Counted from the stretch's first letter, positions 24,231 to 33,586 are shown. The stretch is DNA of 41,810 nucleotides from Xenorhabdus koppenhoeferi (GCF_900116635.1 NZ_FPBJ01000026.1:1-41810), one strand, 5' to 3'. The notes: generated by a model from the letters alone, not told the origin. A program made the numbers and translations.

Positions 24231-24830
24231 TCATGAACCGAACATTGAAACTAACCATCCCAGCACGTCATAGCGCAGGGCATTCAGTGCATAAAGGATT
24301 AACATGACAATCATAGCGGAGAAATCAAGGCCACCCATAGTCGGGATAATCCGGCGGATCGGTGCCATTAACGGCTCGGTCAATTGAATCAAAACGTAAT
24401 CAACAGGGTTTTTTCCCTGACTGATCCAACTTAATAATGCACGGGCAATGACCAGCCAGAACACTAATTTGCCGATTGTGGTCAGCAGTTCAAGCAGACT
24501 GAAAGGAAGAATAAATGATGGCGATATTGCCAGATTCATTGGAATGACAAATATCATCGAAGGTAAGAATTGCCCTGTCATCAGCCACGTAGGGGCCATT
24601 ATCTTGAAGATAATGAGTAAAAAGGCCAGCAATACGGATGCCGTATCAATGGGGCCAATAGCAGGAATGAACTTACGTAATGGCCTCACCACAGGTTGGG
24701 TGACTTTAACGATAAATTGTGCAAATGGGTTATAGAAATCACAACGTGCCCACTGCATCCAGACCCGCAGGAGAAGAACAGAAATATATAAATCTAGAAC
24801 TGTAAAAAAGATGAAGTTTAAGAATTGCAT
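24231..24830 (-). CDS. yggT: YggT family inner membrane protein
   Basis: This 199-residue protein is made of two tandem YGGT domains, each with two membrane helices around an amphipathic segment. The parallel motifs are KVTQPVVRPLRKFIPAIGPI and LTEPLMAPIRRIIPTMGGLD. Such proteins are implicated in osmotic shock resistance and membrane organisation. It is downstream of proC (32-base gap) in an apparent yggS-proC-yggT-rdgB-hemW operon. Confidence 0.93.
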   Translation of the reverse strand: MQFLNFIFFTVLDLYISVLLLRVWMQWARCDFYNPFAQFIVKVTQPVVRPLRKFIPAIGPIDTASVLLAFLLIIFKIMAPTWLMTGQFLPSMIFVIPMNLAISPSFILPFSLLELLTTIGKLVFWLVIARALLSWISQGKNPVDYVLIQLTEPLMAPIRRIIPTMGGLDFSAMIVMLILYALNALRYDVLGWLVSMFGS

Positions 24831-24862
24831 GTAGCAGCCCTGATTGAATTAACACAATTAAA

Positions 24863-25684
24863 TTAAAATAACTTTTCCATTTCCTGCGCCCGGCGGATTG
24901 CTCCCTGCATGGCACGGGATACGATTTCAGGCAGGTTGCCTTCGTAAAAAATGCGCAGTGCTTCAGCCGTTGTACCGCCTTTAGATGTTACCTGCTCACG
25001 CAAGACAGCAAAAGGAAGATCTTTTTGCGTTTCAGCAAGTTTAGCTGAACCTATCGCGGCTTGCAGGACAAGCTCTCTGGCAATTTCACTGTTAAATCCG
25101 AGACGTTCAGCTTCTTGTTGCATAGATTCCATGAACAGGAAAAAGTAGGCCGGAGCGCTGCCTGCGACAGCGGTAATAGCATTGATGCCGTTTTCATCGT
25201 CTACCCAGCAGATTTTACCAACACTGCTCATCAATGATGCTGCAAATTCACGATCAGGCTGAGCAACATGTTCAGGTGCAAATAGTCCGCTGATCCCTTG
25301 TCCGACAAGTGAAGGTGTATTTGGCATGATGCGGATGATATTGAGATTATCCTGCAAAAGTGCGTAAAAACGGCTAACCGGAATACCGGCAGCAATAGAA
25401 AGAACCAACTTTGGACTGAAATCGACTTGTGGACGCAGAGATTCACACACTTCGGCCATCATTTGTGGTTTAACGGCCAGCACAACGACATCAGCTTCCT
25501 GCGCGTAACGAATGTTGTCGCTTTGACTGTGAATACCATATTTTTCTGCCAGCACATCACGACGAGCTGTACTTGGGGAGCAGACCGTGATGAGTTGGGC
25601 GGGATAACCTTTTCTGACTAACCCAGCAATAATGGCATGAGCCATATTTCCTGCACCGATAAAGGTAATTTTACGGTTTTCCAT
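24863..25684 (-). CDS. proC: Pyrroline-5-carboxylate reductase
   Basis: This is a 273-residue protein from the ATG at 25684 (MENRKITFIGAGNMAHAII); an in-frame ATG at 25699 would add five residues. The dinucleotide-binding GAGNMA motif opens the Rossmann domain. The C-terminal signature AITAVAGSAPAYFFLFMESM and REQVTSKGGTTAEAL are complete. It makes proline from pyrroline-5-carboxylate with NAD(P)H. The gene lies between yggS and yggT, as in Yersinia-like genomes. In E. coli proC is elsewhere. Confidence 0.95.
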   Translation of the reverse strand: MENRKITFIGAGNMAHAIIAGLVRKGYPAQLITVCSPSTARRDVLAEKYGIHSQSDNIRYAQEADVVVLAVKPQMMAEVCESLRPQVDFSPKLVLSIAAGIPVSRFYALLQDNLNIIRIMPNTPSLVGQGISGLFAPEHVAQPDREFAASLMSSVGKICWVDDENGINAITAVAGSAPAYFFLFMESMQQEAERLGFNSEIARELVLQAAIGSAKLAETQKDLPFAVLREQVTSKGGTTAEALRIFYEGNLPEIVSRAMQGAIRRAQEMEKLF

Positions 25685-25737
25685 TGAACAATCTCGCATA
25701 TTAATCAGTTAATTTGAGGTATCAATTCCGGCCTAAA

Positions 25738-26433
25738 TTAAGAACGGTATTGACGGGCGCCAAATATTGCCGTTCCAATCCGAACCAGTGTAGAACCACA
25801 GGTAATGGCGGCCTCCATATCATCTGTCATACCCATTGAAAGTGTATCGACTGGTGAATACAGCCCTTTCAGTTTGATGAATGCTTGTTCCATTTGGCGA
25901 AAAACAGCGAGTTGGTGCTCAAAATCGTTTTCCGGTGCAGGGATTGCCATCAAGCCACGTAATACCAGATTAGGCAGAGAATTAATCTTTGCTGCCAAGT
26001 CTATTAACTCTTCTAACAGAATGCCTGATTTACTGTCTTCACCACTGATATTAATCTGGATCAGTACATTGAGCGGTGCCATATTTTCAGGGCGCTGTTC
26101 ATTTAATCGCTCAGCGATTTTCAATCTATCGATGGTATGACACCAATCGAAATTTTCTGCGACCAGACGACTTTTATTGGACTGCAATGGGCCAATAAAG
26201 TGCCAAACCAAATCGTTATGGTTGTCAAGGTGTTGAATTTTCTCAACGCCTTCCTGTACATAATTTTCCCCAAATTCCCGCTGACCAGCGGCTATCGCTT
26301 TTGCGATGGCATCCACAGGTTTGGTTTTACTGACTGCAAGCAACGTAATTTCTTCTGGAATACGCCCGCATTTTTGCGCAGTAAGGGCAATGCGGTTCCT
26401 GACATCGTGAAGATTTTGTTCAATATTGTTCAT
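25738..26433 (-). CDS. yggS: PLP homeostasis protein YggS
   Basis: This 231-residue protein from the ATG at 26433 (MNNIEQNLHDVRNRI) matches the family length. A longer frame from 26547 would overlap yggR and is rejected. The PLP-binding Lys is in LLAVSKTKP, followed by GENYVQEGVEKI, WHFIGPLQSNKSRLVAENF, and the C-terminal LSMGMTDDMEAAI with GSTLVRIGTAIFG. It is a fold type III PLP protein without known enzyme activity that controls PLP and amino-acid balance. It diverges from yggR with 22 bases between start codons. Confidence 0.95.
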   Translation of the reverse strand: MNNIEQNLHDVRNRIALTAQKCGRIPEEITLLAVSKTKPVDAIAKAIAAGQREFGENYVQEGVEKIQHLDNHNDLVWHFIGPLQSNKSRLVAENFDWCHTIDRLKIAERLNEQRPENMAPLNVLIQINISGEDSKSGILLEELIDLAAKINSLPNLVLRGLMAIPAPENDFEHQLAVFRQMEQAFIKLKGLYSPVDTLSMGMTDDMEAAITCGSTLVRIGTAIFGARQYRS

Positions 26434-26455
26434 AAGTGACTCAGGAGATAAAAAA

Positions 26456-27457
26456 ATGAATATGGAAAAATTGGTGGCTCTTAGTGTAAAGCATAATGCT
26501 TCCGATCTGCATCTTTGTGTGGGGCAAGTTCCGGTTTTGCGCATCAATGGTGGGTTATATCCACAGATACAATTGGATGAAATTCAATTGGATGCTCTTG
26601 AGGAATGGAGCAAAGAAATATTATCGGATGTGCAAAAACAGCAATTACAAGAGCATGGTCATGTCGATTTTGTTCTGGTAATGCCGGATGAACAACGGCT
26701 CAGGGGAAATTTGTTCTATCAGCAGTCTCATTTGTCATTGGTGTTGAGATTGATTACAGATAAATGCCCGACTCTGGAGCAATTATATGCACCTGATATC
26801 ATCCAACATCTTATCTTGCAGGAAGTGAGTGGGCTGATATTAGTGACAGGTGCGACAGGAAGCGGGAAATCTACGACTTTGTCAGCCATGATTGATGCTT
26901 TTAATAGCCGCGGAAGTAAACATATCATTACCCTGGAAGACCCAATAGAATTCGTGCATCAAAGCCGGAATTGCCTGATACAGCAGCGGCAGATTGGTAA
27001 AGATGTGCCGGATTACCAAACAGCCCTGAAAGGTGCATTACGGCAAGATCCTGATGTGATTTTACTGGGGGAGTTACGTGATAAAGAGACAATCCGGTTG
27101 GCTCTGACGGCGGCTGAAACGGGGCATTTAGTTTTATCAACATTACATACCCGTGGTGCGATTCAGGCGATAGATCGCCTAGTTGATGTCTTTCCCGCGG
27201 AAGAAAAAGGCTGGATTTGCAGCCAATTGGCGGGAAGTTTAAAAGCGGTTGTTTCTCAACAGCTGATCCCAGCCAAAGACGGCGGCAGGGTGGCTATCCA
27301 TGAAATTTTAGTCGTTAATCAGGCCATCAGCCATTTGATCAGGGAAGGTAAAAACCATCAGATAGCAACATTAATGCAGACTGGCGCCGCCTGTGGTATG
27401 CAAACTTACGAACAAAGCCGACAACAGCGTAAGACATCGGGATTACTGGCAGAATAG
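26456..27457 (+). CDS. yggR: PilT-like secretion/retraction ATPase (YggR)
   Basis: This 333-residue protein from the ATG at 26456 has CAGGAGA upstream. It has an N-terminal PAS-like domain (NASDLHLCVGQVPVLRING) and the RecA-like core: Walker A GATGSGKST, Asp box ITLEDPIEFVH, Walker B VILLGELRDKETI, and His box AAETGHLVLSTLHT. The C-terminus is short and lacks the usual AIRNLIRE, having QAISHLIREGKNHQI instead. PilT proteins power type IV pilus retraction, but no pilus gene is adjacent. The same orphan position is conserved in E. coli. Confidence 0.9.
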   Translation: MNMEKLVALSVKHNASDLHLCVGQVPVLRINGGLYPQIQLDEIQLDALEEWSKEILSDVQKQQLQEHGHVDFVLVMPDEQRLRGNLFYQQSHLSLVLRLITDKCPTLEQLYAPDIIQHLILQEVSGLILVTGATGSGKSTTLSAMIDAFNSRGSKHIITLEDPIEFVHQSRNCLIQQRQIGKDVPDYQTALKGALRQDPDVILLGELRDKETIRLALTAAETGHLVLSTLHTRGAIQAIDRLVDVFPAEEKGWICSQLAGSLKAVVSQQLIPAKDGGRVAIHEILVVNQAISHLIREGKNHQIATLMQTGAACGMQTYEQSRQQRKTSGLLAE

Positions 27458-27561
27458 GGGTTAACAATTGTTTTTGCAGTAACAGCTATTTTTCATAATG
27501 AATATGGCCATTACAAACATGAAAATAGTATCGTTATCGATGTTGTTTCTACAGGAGTTTG

Positions 27562-27984
27562 TCAGGAATACTGTTGCTCAAACCAGCTTTCCAGAATGAT
27601 GACAGCAGAAGCAGCATCGACTTTACCTTTATTGAGTGCCTTGTAGCCACCATGATCAAATAGGTGGGAACGAGCTTCGATAGTAGTCAACCGTTCATCA
27701 TGAAGTTCAACCTGAACACCAAAACGCCCATGCAGGCGATTGGCAAATTTACGGGCTTGTGCAGTGACAGGTTGCTCAGTGCCATCCATATTGAGTGGCA
27801 GACCAACAATAACCAGATCGGGCAGCCACTCTTTGAGCAGTTTATCAATCAGTTGCCAATTTGGGGAGCCTTCGTTGGCTTTAAAAGCAGATAGTGCTCT
27901 GGCTGTACCTGTAACTTCTTGCCCAATGGCGGCACCAATACTGCGAGTACCAAAATCGAAGGCAATGATAGTGCGGTTTTTCAT
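27562..27984 (-). CDS. yqgF: Holliday junction resolvase-like / pre-16S rRNA nuclease YqgF
   Basis: This 140-residue protein has the RNase H-like YqgF/RuvX motifs: [14 protein letters not shown] with the first catalytic Asp, [20 protein letters not shown], and [11 protein letters not shown] with the last Asp. It is essential in E. coli and matures the 16S rRNA 5' end. It overlaps yqgE by one base. It converges with yggR, and the 104-base gap between them shows no obvious terminator. Confidence 0.95.
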   Translation of the reverse strand: MKNRTIIAFDFGTRSIGAAIGQEVTGTARALSAFKANEGSPNWQLIDKLLKEWLPDLVIVGLPLNMDGTEQPVTAQARKFANRLHGRFGVQVELHDERLTTIEARSHLFDHGGYKALNKGKVDAASAVIILESWFEQQYS

Positions 27985-28547
27985 CAGGCATGTCCTGCTT
28001 GTGAAGCGAGATTATAAATATTGATCCCCAGTAAAGCCGCAGCTTCATGCCAGCGATCGGCAATAGGTGTATTGAAAATGATAGAGGGTTCTGAGCTGAC
28101 AGTCAGCCAGCTATTTTCCATAATCTCTTTTTCCAATTGCCCTGTTTCCCAACTTGCATAGCCGAGGGTCATCAAAATATCTTTCGGTTGGCGCGGCGTC
28201 CCCAGTGCTTCCAGCATATCTTTGGATGTCGTGATCATGGTTTGATCAGAGATTTGAATACTGGAACTAAAACCTGATTGCGGTGTATGCAGAATGAAAC
28301 CGTGTTCTTCAGACAACGGCCCACCTGCCATTACAGGTTTATTGAGATTGATAGTATCGTCTCTGTCTTCAGGGGAAATATCTAACTTCTGTAAGATACT
28401 TTCGATAGAAACTTGGGCGATTGGTCTGTTAATAACTAATCCCATTGCCCCGTTTTGATCATGTTCGCAGATATAAACTACAGAACGATTGAAATAAGGA
28501 TCAGAGAGCGAAGGCATGGCAATAAGGAAATGGTGCTGTAGGTTCAT
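27984..28547 (-). CDS. yqgE: UPF0301 (AlgH-like) protein YqgE
   Basis: This 187-residue protein with the family start [20 protein letters not shown] and signatures [35 protein letters not shown], and [20 protein letters not shown]. It belongs to the AlgH/YqgE family of unknown function and is almost always paired with yqgF. In E. coli gshB lies upstream. Here the upstream neighbour is an unrelated outer-membrane operon, so synteny breaks at this point. Confidence 0.95.
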   Translation of the reverse strand: MNLQHHFLIAMPSLSDPYFNRSVVYICEHDQNGAMGLVINRPIAQVSIESILQKLDISPEDRDDTINLNKPVMAGGPLSEEHGFILHTPQSGFSSSIQISDQTMITTSKDMLEALGTPRQPKDILMTLGYASWETGQLEKEIMENSWLTVSSEPSIIFNTPIADRWHEAAALLGINIYNLASQAGHA

Positions 28548-28755
28548 GTGTTTTCTGATAATTATTTTGGCAATGTAAAAGTAAGTTAGCCCAGCAGTAT
28601 GTGGGAAAAGCGTAGCCCTTTATACAAGGAGTACGCTTGGTTTTCAATGGATTAAAAACTCATTAATAATTACAGCTAAAAATGATTAGATTTATTAACA
28701 TATAAGAGAGAGGAAACTCATTTTATTTGGTAATAAAACAAACGAAAACTCCAAA

Positions 28756-28784
28756 TTGTGCAAAAAATTGCCTCCGAGCATAAT
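28756..28784 (+). promoter_or_regulatory. Candidate promoter of the outer-membrane operon
   Basis: TTGTGC (28756-28761) and CATAAT (28779-28784) are 17 bases apart, which would give a 5' leader of about 100 bases before the ATG at 28890. A small hairpin (GACAA 28855-28859 with TTGTC 28865-28869) lies before the ribosome-binding site. The rest of 28548-28889 shows no gene. Confidence 0.45.
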
Positions 28785-28889
28785 TCGTTAATGATTGCCA
28801 AAAACAGCTATGCTAATCTACGCCGCCTTTTATCCCCTTATTGTTGATTTGGTAGACAATTTATTTGTCAATAGGAAGCGAGTTAATTT

Positions 28890-29897
28890 ATGAACTTAAC
28901 TAACACCAGCAAATTGTTAGCTGCCACCTTATGTTTTACAGCTTTATACAGCTATGCAGATAGTGATCGCCCGCTTTTCTCATTGACCATGACAGAATCA
29001 GGCGTACCGCAAACCAACAATGACGGTAGCTTATCCCGTTCTGCCAAATCTGAATCGCGTATTCTGCCAATTTGGGGCGATAAAGCACGGGAGAAAGGCT
29101 ACGATCTGCCTGAGCCGTTTGGTGCTAGTTATAGTTATATGAATATGCGGCAGGATATTGTCGTAGATAGCATTAAGTTTCAATTCACTAACACTGACCC
29201 ACAGTTAAAGGAACTTTTAGAAAAAGCACTCACTGTTAATGCTGGCAAGACTCGCCAAAAAAGTGAAACCCATATGCTTAAGATTGATTCATGGGTATTT
29301 CCCTTCCTGAATGTTTATGGTGTCTATGGAAAAACCAAAGGTAAGTCCAACACAAATATAGATAATATTGCCTTTTTAACAGATACGCATTATATGCAAA
29401 ATATTCCTTTCGAACTGAATTTCAAAGGAAAAACTTTTGGTGGTGGAGCAACCCTTGCGGCTGGCTATAATCAATTTTTTGCCACATTAGATGCTAATTA
29501 TACCCGCACTAATCTGGATATTTTAGATGGTAATATTAGTGCTTTTGTTCTGACACCTCGTCTTGGTTACGAATTTGTATTTAACCCATTAATTGCAGGT
29601 CAAGGTAATACCAAAGTTCAGGTGTGGGTAGGCGCTATGTATCAAGATATTACTCAACGCTTTAAAGGTGATGTAAGTAAACTCAGCCTACCATCTGATT
29701 TAAATGGCGCATTTAATATTTTAAAGTCTATAAGTCCTGATACAGACATCAAATTCGATGTCAAACAACACCTTGCCCATAAATGGAACAATACCGTTGG
29801 CGCACGTTTCGAAGTTACCCGTAATTTCAACGTAATCTCCGAAGTTGGCTTTGGAAACCGAAATACCTTCTTTATTTCCGGTGAGTTTCGTTTTTAA
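28890..29897 (+). CDS. Outer-membrane beta-barrel protein, unknown function
   Basis: This 335-residue protein has a signal peptide (about residues 1-23, LAATLCFTALYSYADS). Alternating hydrophobic strands run from residue 80 to the end (SWVFPFLNVYGVYGKTKG, AAGYNQFFATLDANYTRT, KVQVWVGAMYQDIT). It ends in a terminal Phe (FFISGEFRF), the usual recognition signal for the BAM complex. I do not know a functional name. The stop overlaps the next gene start (TAATG), so it forms an operon with the Omp85-like barrel and the DUF4056 lipoprotein. Confidence 0.8.
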   Translation: MNLTNTSKLLAATLCFTALYSYADSDRPLFSLTMTESGVPQTNNDGSLSRSAKSESRILPIWGDKAREKGYDLPEPFGASYSYMNMRQDIVVDSIKFQFTNTDPQLKELLEKALTVNAGKTRQKSETHMLKIDSWVFPFLNVYGVYGKTKGKSNTNIDNIAFLTDTHYMQNIPFELNFKGKTFGGGATLAAGYNQFFATLDANYTRTNLDILDGNISAFVLTPRLGYEFVFNPLIAGQGNTKVQVWVGAMYQDITQRFKGDVSKLSLPSDLNGAFNILKSISPDTDIKFDVKQHLAHKWNNTVGARFEVTRNFNVISEVGFGNRNTFFISGEFRF

Positions 29898-31048
29898 TGT
29901 TTGGTTTTGCAACTTTCAAAAGGCTGGTGATTTCCAGCTTCTTTATTTTTACTGTTTCAGCCGCGCACGCTGATATCCTGCCAGAACGGCAAAAAATTGA
30001 TGGCTGGTTAAATGAATTAGGCGGCAGTAACTCTTTTGACGCCCGCAAGAAAATTGATTGGGGTGTATTGCCCGGTCCTTTCTACACCCCTGAAATGGGT
30101 ATAGGAATTGGGGTTGCCGTGGTGGGTTTATATCGTCCTGATAGCTCAGATCATATCAGCCAGACTTCTTCTCTGGGACTTAGTGGGTTCGGCTCTTCTA
30201 CCGGGGCGTTTGGCCTGAACTTTACCCATTACAATTTTCTTGCCAATGACCAATGGCGGTTCTTTGTTTCCGGTACAGTAAATGACACCCCGACCTACTA
30301 TTGGGGCAACGGCTATGACGCGGGTAGGGATAAAGGGAATAAAGAGAAATACAACTCTCAGGTATTTGATATCCGTCCCCGCCTGCTCTATCGCGTCGCT
30401 GATGCCATTTATATGGGGTCAGGCTGGAATTTCTCATCCGTCAACGCCAGTGATCCGGATGCCGGTGCAAAACGGTATTTTGAACAATCCGTCGGCGGGC
30501 GTTCAGTTGTCAGTTCCGGTGTCAGTGCCCACTTCAGTTACGATACGCGGGATTTCTTGCCCAATGCACAACACGGTCAGGTATTTGAGATCGTTTATAC
30601 TTATTTTTCCCCGGAATTCGGGGGAGACCACCGTTTCCAAACCACGCAGTTCCAGTTTTCAACCTACCACCCATTATCCGATAAGACTGTACTGGCCTTT
30701 GATAACTATGCCCGTTTCAGTGTCGGTGATGTTCCGTGGAATCAATTATCGTTACTCGGGAATAGTCAGCGGATGCGCGGGTACTATGAAGGTCGCTATC
30801 GTGACAACAATATCTTCACGACACAACTGGAGCTAAGGCACAAACTTGATTGGCGTCATGGTATAGTCGGTTGGATAGGTACAGGCACACTGGGTGATTC
30901 ACCTGCAAAATTGGGAACAAAGCATTGGTTCCCTTCTGTTGGTGTTGGCTATCGTTTTGAGTTTAAGCCACGTATGAATGTCAGATTAGATTTTGGAGTT
31001 GGTAACGGCAGCACAGGGTTTTACTTTCAGATCGGGGAAGCGTTTTGA
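29897..31048 (+). CDS. BamA/TamA-like (Omp85 superfamily) outer-membrane protein without POTRA domains
   Basis: This 383-residue protein begins with a signal peptide (FKRLVISSFFIFTVSAAHAD). The body is a surface-antigen (D15-like) barrel: GPFYTPEMGIGIGVAVVGLY, SVGGRSVVSSGVSAHFSYDT, QLSLLGNSQRMRGYYEGRYR with the family RGY motif, and WFPSVGVGYRFEFKPRMNVR. At this length there is no room for POTRA repeats, unlike BamA or TamA. It probably does not insert other barrels by the usual mechanism. It is translationally linked to the genes on both sides. Confidence 0.82.
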   Translation: MFGFATFKRLVISSFFIFTVSAAHADILPERQKIDGWLNELGGSNSFDARKKIDWGVLPGPFYTPEMGIGIGVAVVGLYRPDSSDHISQTSSLGLSGFGSSTGAFGLNFTHYNFLANDQWRFFVSGTVNDTPTYYWGNGYDAGRDKGNKEKYNSQVFDIRPRLLYRVADAIYMGSGWNFSSVNASDPDAGAKRYFEQSVGGRSVVSSGVSAHFSYDTRDFLPNAQHGQVFEIVYTYFSPEFGGDHRFQTTQFQFSTYHPLSDKTVLAFDNYARFSVGDVPWNQLSLLGNSQRMRGYYEGRYRDNNIFTTQLELRHKLDWRHGIVGWIGTGTLGDSPAKLGTKHWFPSVGVGYRFEFKPRMNVRLDFGVGNGSTGFYFQIGEAF

Positions 31049-32181
31049 GATTATTAGTCACACTGTGCCTTAGTTTTCTGTTGATAGCATGCCAAAGTAA
31101 ACCAGAATCTGTTAACCCCGTAAGACCTGTTCTGACCAGTGACACCCATGAACAATCGCTGGAAAATTGGCCTGCGCTGCCTCCGATTAAACCTCCAGAA
31201 GGTTTAAGGGCCTGCTGTGTTTTCGGTTATAACCTCAAAGTCCAGCTATGGAATATCCCGATCCCTTTCTATGGTATTGATAACATTATTGAAGCCGGGA
31301 AATTGGGTAAACATCACTACAATGACAGTGTGTTTGGCGCAAGCGCGGCGTTGTTGGGGATAAGCAATGAAGAAATCGGGTTGCTTTATACTCATCAGGG
31401 CGGATTTATTGATATTTCCCATGTGAGGGATACTGCGGATTATACGCTCTATTTATTCAGCCAAATTTATGCCCGTCTCGGCGAAGAGTGGGAATTAAGC
31501 CTGAATAATGAACTTGCCGCACGCAAAATTCACTTTTTTGCGTTTACTCTGCCGGAAGATCCTGCGAAACATTATACTTTGAGCGCCTATTTAGCCACTA
31601 AGCTGGCTTTTCAGCTTGCAGTCTGGCATGAAATTGCACAATGGTACGGCTATCAATCCGTTCCCGGGTTTCCAGAAGGGGTTTCTGCTTTTTCCCCGGA
31701 AGATCTCTATTCAAATTTGCTGGGCGCACGGTTGGCACTCACGCTGATTTTGGAAGGTCATGCCTCTTCTGTGTCTCAGTTTTCGGCTGCAATGGCGAAG
31801 ATCTTGCCAATAGCTTTACGTGAGCTAGGGGATTATTCTAAGTCAGGCACAAAAGAGATGTTTGATAGTGTGGATGGCTTATGGTGGAACAGTTATCAAC
31901 GTATCCCCGAGAAGTTTTTAGTACTGCAACGGAATTATGATACCCAAGACAATCGCTATCCATTAATGCCATCAGGTCAAGAAGACTTTGCTTTGCGTTT
32001 ATCCCTCCCTGAGTGTTATCAGCATTTTTCATTGGATAAGCTGGCTGAGTTCCGCTTATTACCAACCAATAAGATGAGAAATTTATCTGTTCCAATGCAA
32101 TATTGGACAGTGAAAGATTTCAAAATGCTGGCAGAAAATGCCCGATATGAAGACAATCAGCAGAATTTATTGATTAAATAA
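31045..32181 (+). CDS. DUF4056 family lipoprotein
   Basis: This 378-residue protein starts with TTG at 31045, overlapping the stop of the barrel gene by four bases (TTGA). The N-terminus is a lipoprotein signal (LCLSFLLIAC, Cys at 16). The family core reads LRACCVFGYNLKVQLWNIPI, GKHHYNDSVFGASAALLG, and GFIDISHVRDTADYTLYLFS, with a later AVWHEIAQWYG that carries a conserved His-Glu pair. Function is unknown. The HVRD and HE residues suggest a possible metal site. Linkage to two outer-membrane barrels implies a role on the envelope. Confidence 0.8.
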   Translation: MRLLVTLCLSFLLIACQSKPESVNPVRPVLTSDTHEQSLENWPALPPIKPPEGLRACCVFGYNLKVQLWNIPIPFYGIDNIIEAGKLGKHHYNDSVFGASAALLGISNEEIGLLYTHQGGFIDISHVRDTADYTLYLFSQIYARLGEEWELSLNNELAARKIHFFAFTLPEDPAKHYTLSAYLATKLAFQLAVWHEIAQWYGYQSVPGFPEGVSAFSPEDLYSNLLGARLALTLILEGHASSVSQFSAAMAKILPIALRELGDYSKSGTKEMFDSVDGLWWNSYQRIPEKFLVLQRNYDTQDNRYPLMPSGQEDFALRLSLPECYQHFSLDKLAEFRLLPTNKMRNLSVPMQYWTVKDFKMLAENARYEDNQQNLLIK

Positions 32182-32202
32182 GTAATACACCTAATTGAAA
32201 GA

Positions 32203-32333
32203 TGTATACACTTCGTCTTTCAAACTGCCTCTTTGTTGGCTGTGCTCGCTCACCCCGGTCACATAGTTTATCTATGCTCCCGGGGATTTGCTCTCTTGCC
32301 GTCGCGATGCAACTTGAAATCCATTGTGTATAT
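32203..32333. repeat. Dispersed palindromic repeat, copy R1
   Basis: About 130 bp with inverted ends (CTTTCAAACTGC at the left, GCAACTTGAAA at the right) and a central hairpin built from CCCCGG...CCGGGG around CATAG/CTATG. Three more copies follow at 33482, 35177 and 35298. There is no coding capacity. It resembles a miniature inverted-repeat element. Confidence 0.9.
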
Positions 32334-32363
32334 TCCTAAATTCTAATCCTATTATTGATATAA

Positions 32364-32834
32364 TTACTTATCCAATCTTCCCAATATCCGGCGTATCGGT
32401 GTATGCCGCTTGATCAGTTCTTGCAGAACTTCTTTCAATAACTGACTTTTGCGATTACCCAATGGCTCCAGCACACTTTTTTCATGAAATTCAGCCTCAG
32501 TGAGTAATTCCTCTACTACTTTTTGCCCCGTTTCAGTCAAGCGTACTAATGTAATACGGCGATCACCTCCACCATTGGAAAAACGTGCAATATATCCCTG
32601 TGATTCCAGACGCTGTAAAACGCGGGTGATTGTCGGCTGTTTACTGACCGTTTTTTGTGCCAAAAAACTAATGCTGATCGGTCCACTCCCCGCCAGCGTT
32701 GATAATACTCGCCACTCCAGCACAGACAGCCCCTGCGCTTCAACAATGTCATGAAATTCAGACGAAACCAACATCCATGCCTGACCAAGCAAGGCCGGCA
32801 AGTAATTGTCAACAAACACTTTTGAATCTGGCAT
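32364..32834 (-). CDS. MarR-family transcriptional regulator
   Basis: This is a 156-residue protein from the ATG at 32834 (MPDSKVFVDNYLPALLGQAW); a longer start at 32912 would add 26 atypical residues. The winged helix spans GLSVLEWRVLSTLAGSGPIS, FLAQKTVSKQPTITRVLQRL and NGGGDRRITLVRLTETGQK, with the DxRxxxLxLT wing typical of MarR. It lies next to a broken maleate isomerase-like gene on the same strand, which was probably its original operon partner. The ligand is unknown. Confidence 0.88.
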   Translation of the reverse strand: MPDSKVFVDNYLPALLGQAWMLVSSEFHDIVEAQGLSVLEWRVLSTLAGSGPISISFLAQKTVSKQPTITRVLQRLESQGYIARFSNGGGDRRITLVRLTETGQKVVEELLTEAEFHEKSVLEPLGNRKSQLLKEVLQELIKRHTPIRRILGRLDK

Positions 32835-32925
32835 AAGTTGAACAACCCTTTTTATCTTAGGAAGGTTTTTGTCTTCCGATTCTAAAAGGTTAATCCGCGA
32901 AAAACACGCCACAACGGTTATCTAA

Positions 32926-33220
32926 TCAATATTTTCCTGATAACAGTGAGCCAAATCCCGGAACGTATGTATCCAGCCCAAGCTGTTTCAATATCATGTA
33001 GGTTGTCGCAACAGATGAGGAAATAACCGGCAATCCCACACGGTCTTCTATCAGGGATACTGAAGCTAAAGAAGGCATTTGTACGCAAGCAGAAGCCACA
33101 ATAAGATTCACATTGCTGTTCAATCGCTTGGTAATCTCCAGCGAGACAAGAGGATCTCTGGTCCCGGTACTTCAATGGCAGCTTTGCATAATTTTTCAAA
33201 CCACCTGCTGCCATTCTGTG
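32926..33220 (-). pseudogene. Asp/Glu racemase-superfamily (maleate isomerase-like) C-terminal remnant
   Basis: About 75 residues remain in frame (LVSLEITKRLNSNVNLIVAS, then CVQMPSLASVSLIEDRVGLP, VISSSVATTYMILKQLGLDT, GFGSLLSGKY). SACVQMPS is the second catalytic Cys motif of maleate isomerase and arylmalonate decarboxylase-like proteins. The N-terminal half with the first Cys is gone, and no start is in place. The fragment lies 92 bases upstream of the marR gene, on the same strand. Confidence 0.65.
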
Positions 33221-33393
33221 CAGATATGTGATGAAGATTTGAGAGGAAATAATAAATTATCCAAAAAGAGAATTCATAACCCAAAACCAGTGAATTTTTT
33301 AATGTTCACTCAGAACAGATAAATGATTATATTATGGATAAAATATAAATAAAAAATTAATAAATATAGATTTCAGTATATCGGGCTTTCAGT

Positions 33394-33481
33394 TTAAAAC
33401 TGATAACCTATGCCGACATTAAAACCATTAATACTGAGGTTATCACCACCATATTTTCCTGATGAACCGTCATAACCAGCA
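33394..33481 (-). pseudogene. C-terminal fragment of an outer-membrane barrel gene
   Basis: The minus strand reads AGYDGSSGKYGGDNLSINGF then NVGIGYQF and a stop. A glycine-rich loop followed by a last strand ending GYQF is what Ail/OmpX-type barrels look like. Everything upstream is replaced by palindromic repeat R2, so the gene is cut off at the repeat boundary. Confidence 0.55.
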
Positions 33482-33548
33482 TATACCCGTCATCTTTCAA
33501 GTCGCAGCTTTGCTCTTTGTTGGCTGCAACTTGAAATCCATTGTGTAT
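33482..33548. repeat. Dispersed palindromic repeat, copy R2 (internally deleted)
   Basis: It has both ends of the repeat (ATACCCGTCATCTTTCAAGT at the left, GCAACTTGAAATCC at the right) but lacks the central CCCCGG hairpin. It abuts the truncated barrel gene. Confidence 0.85.
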
Positions 33549-33586
33549 AGTACATGCAAAATAAAATTAACTTTTGTTTCAATCTG

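Noticed and set aside
32918..33214. 98-codon minus-strand frame as a gene
   Set aside because: The neighbouring frame contains the maleate isomerase-like remnant, so this frame is a by-product.
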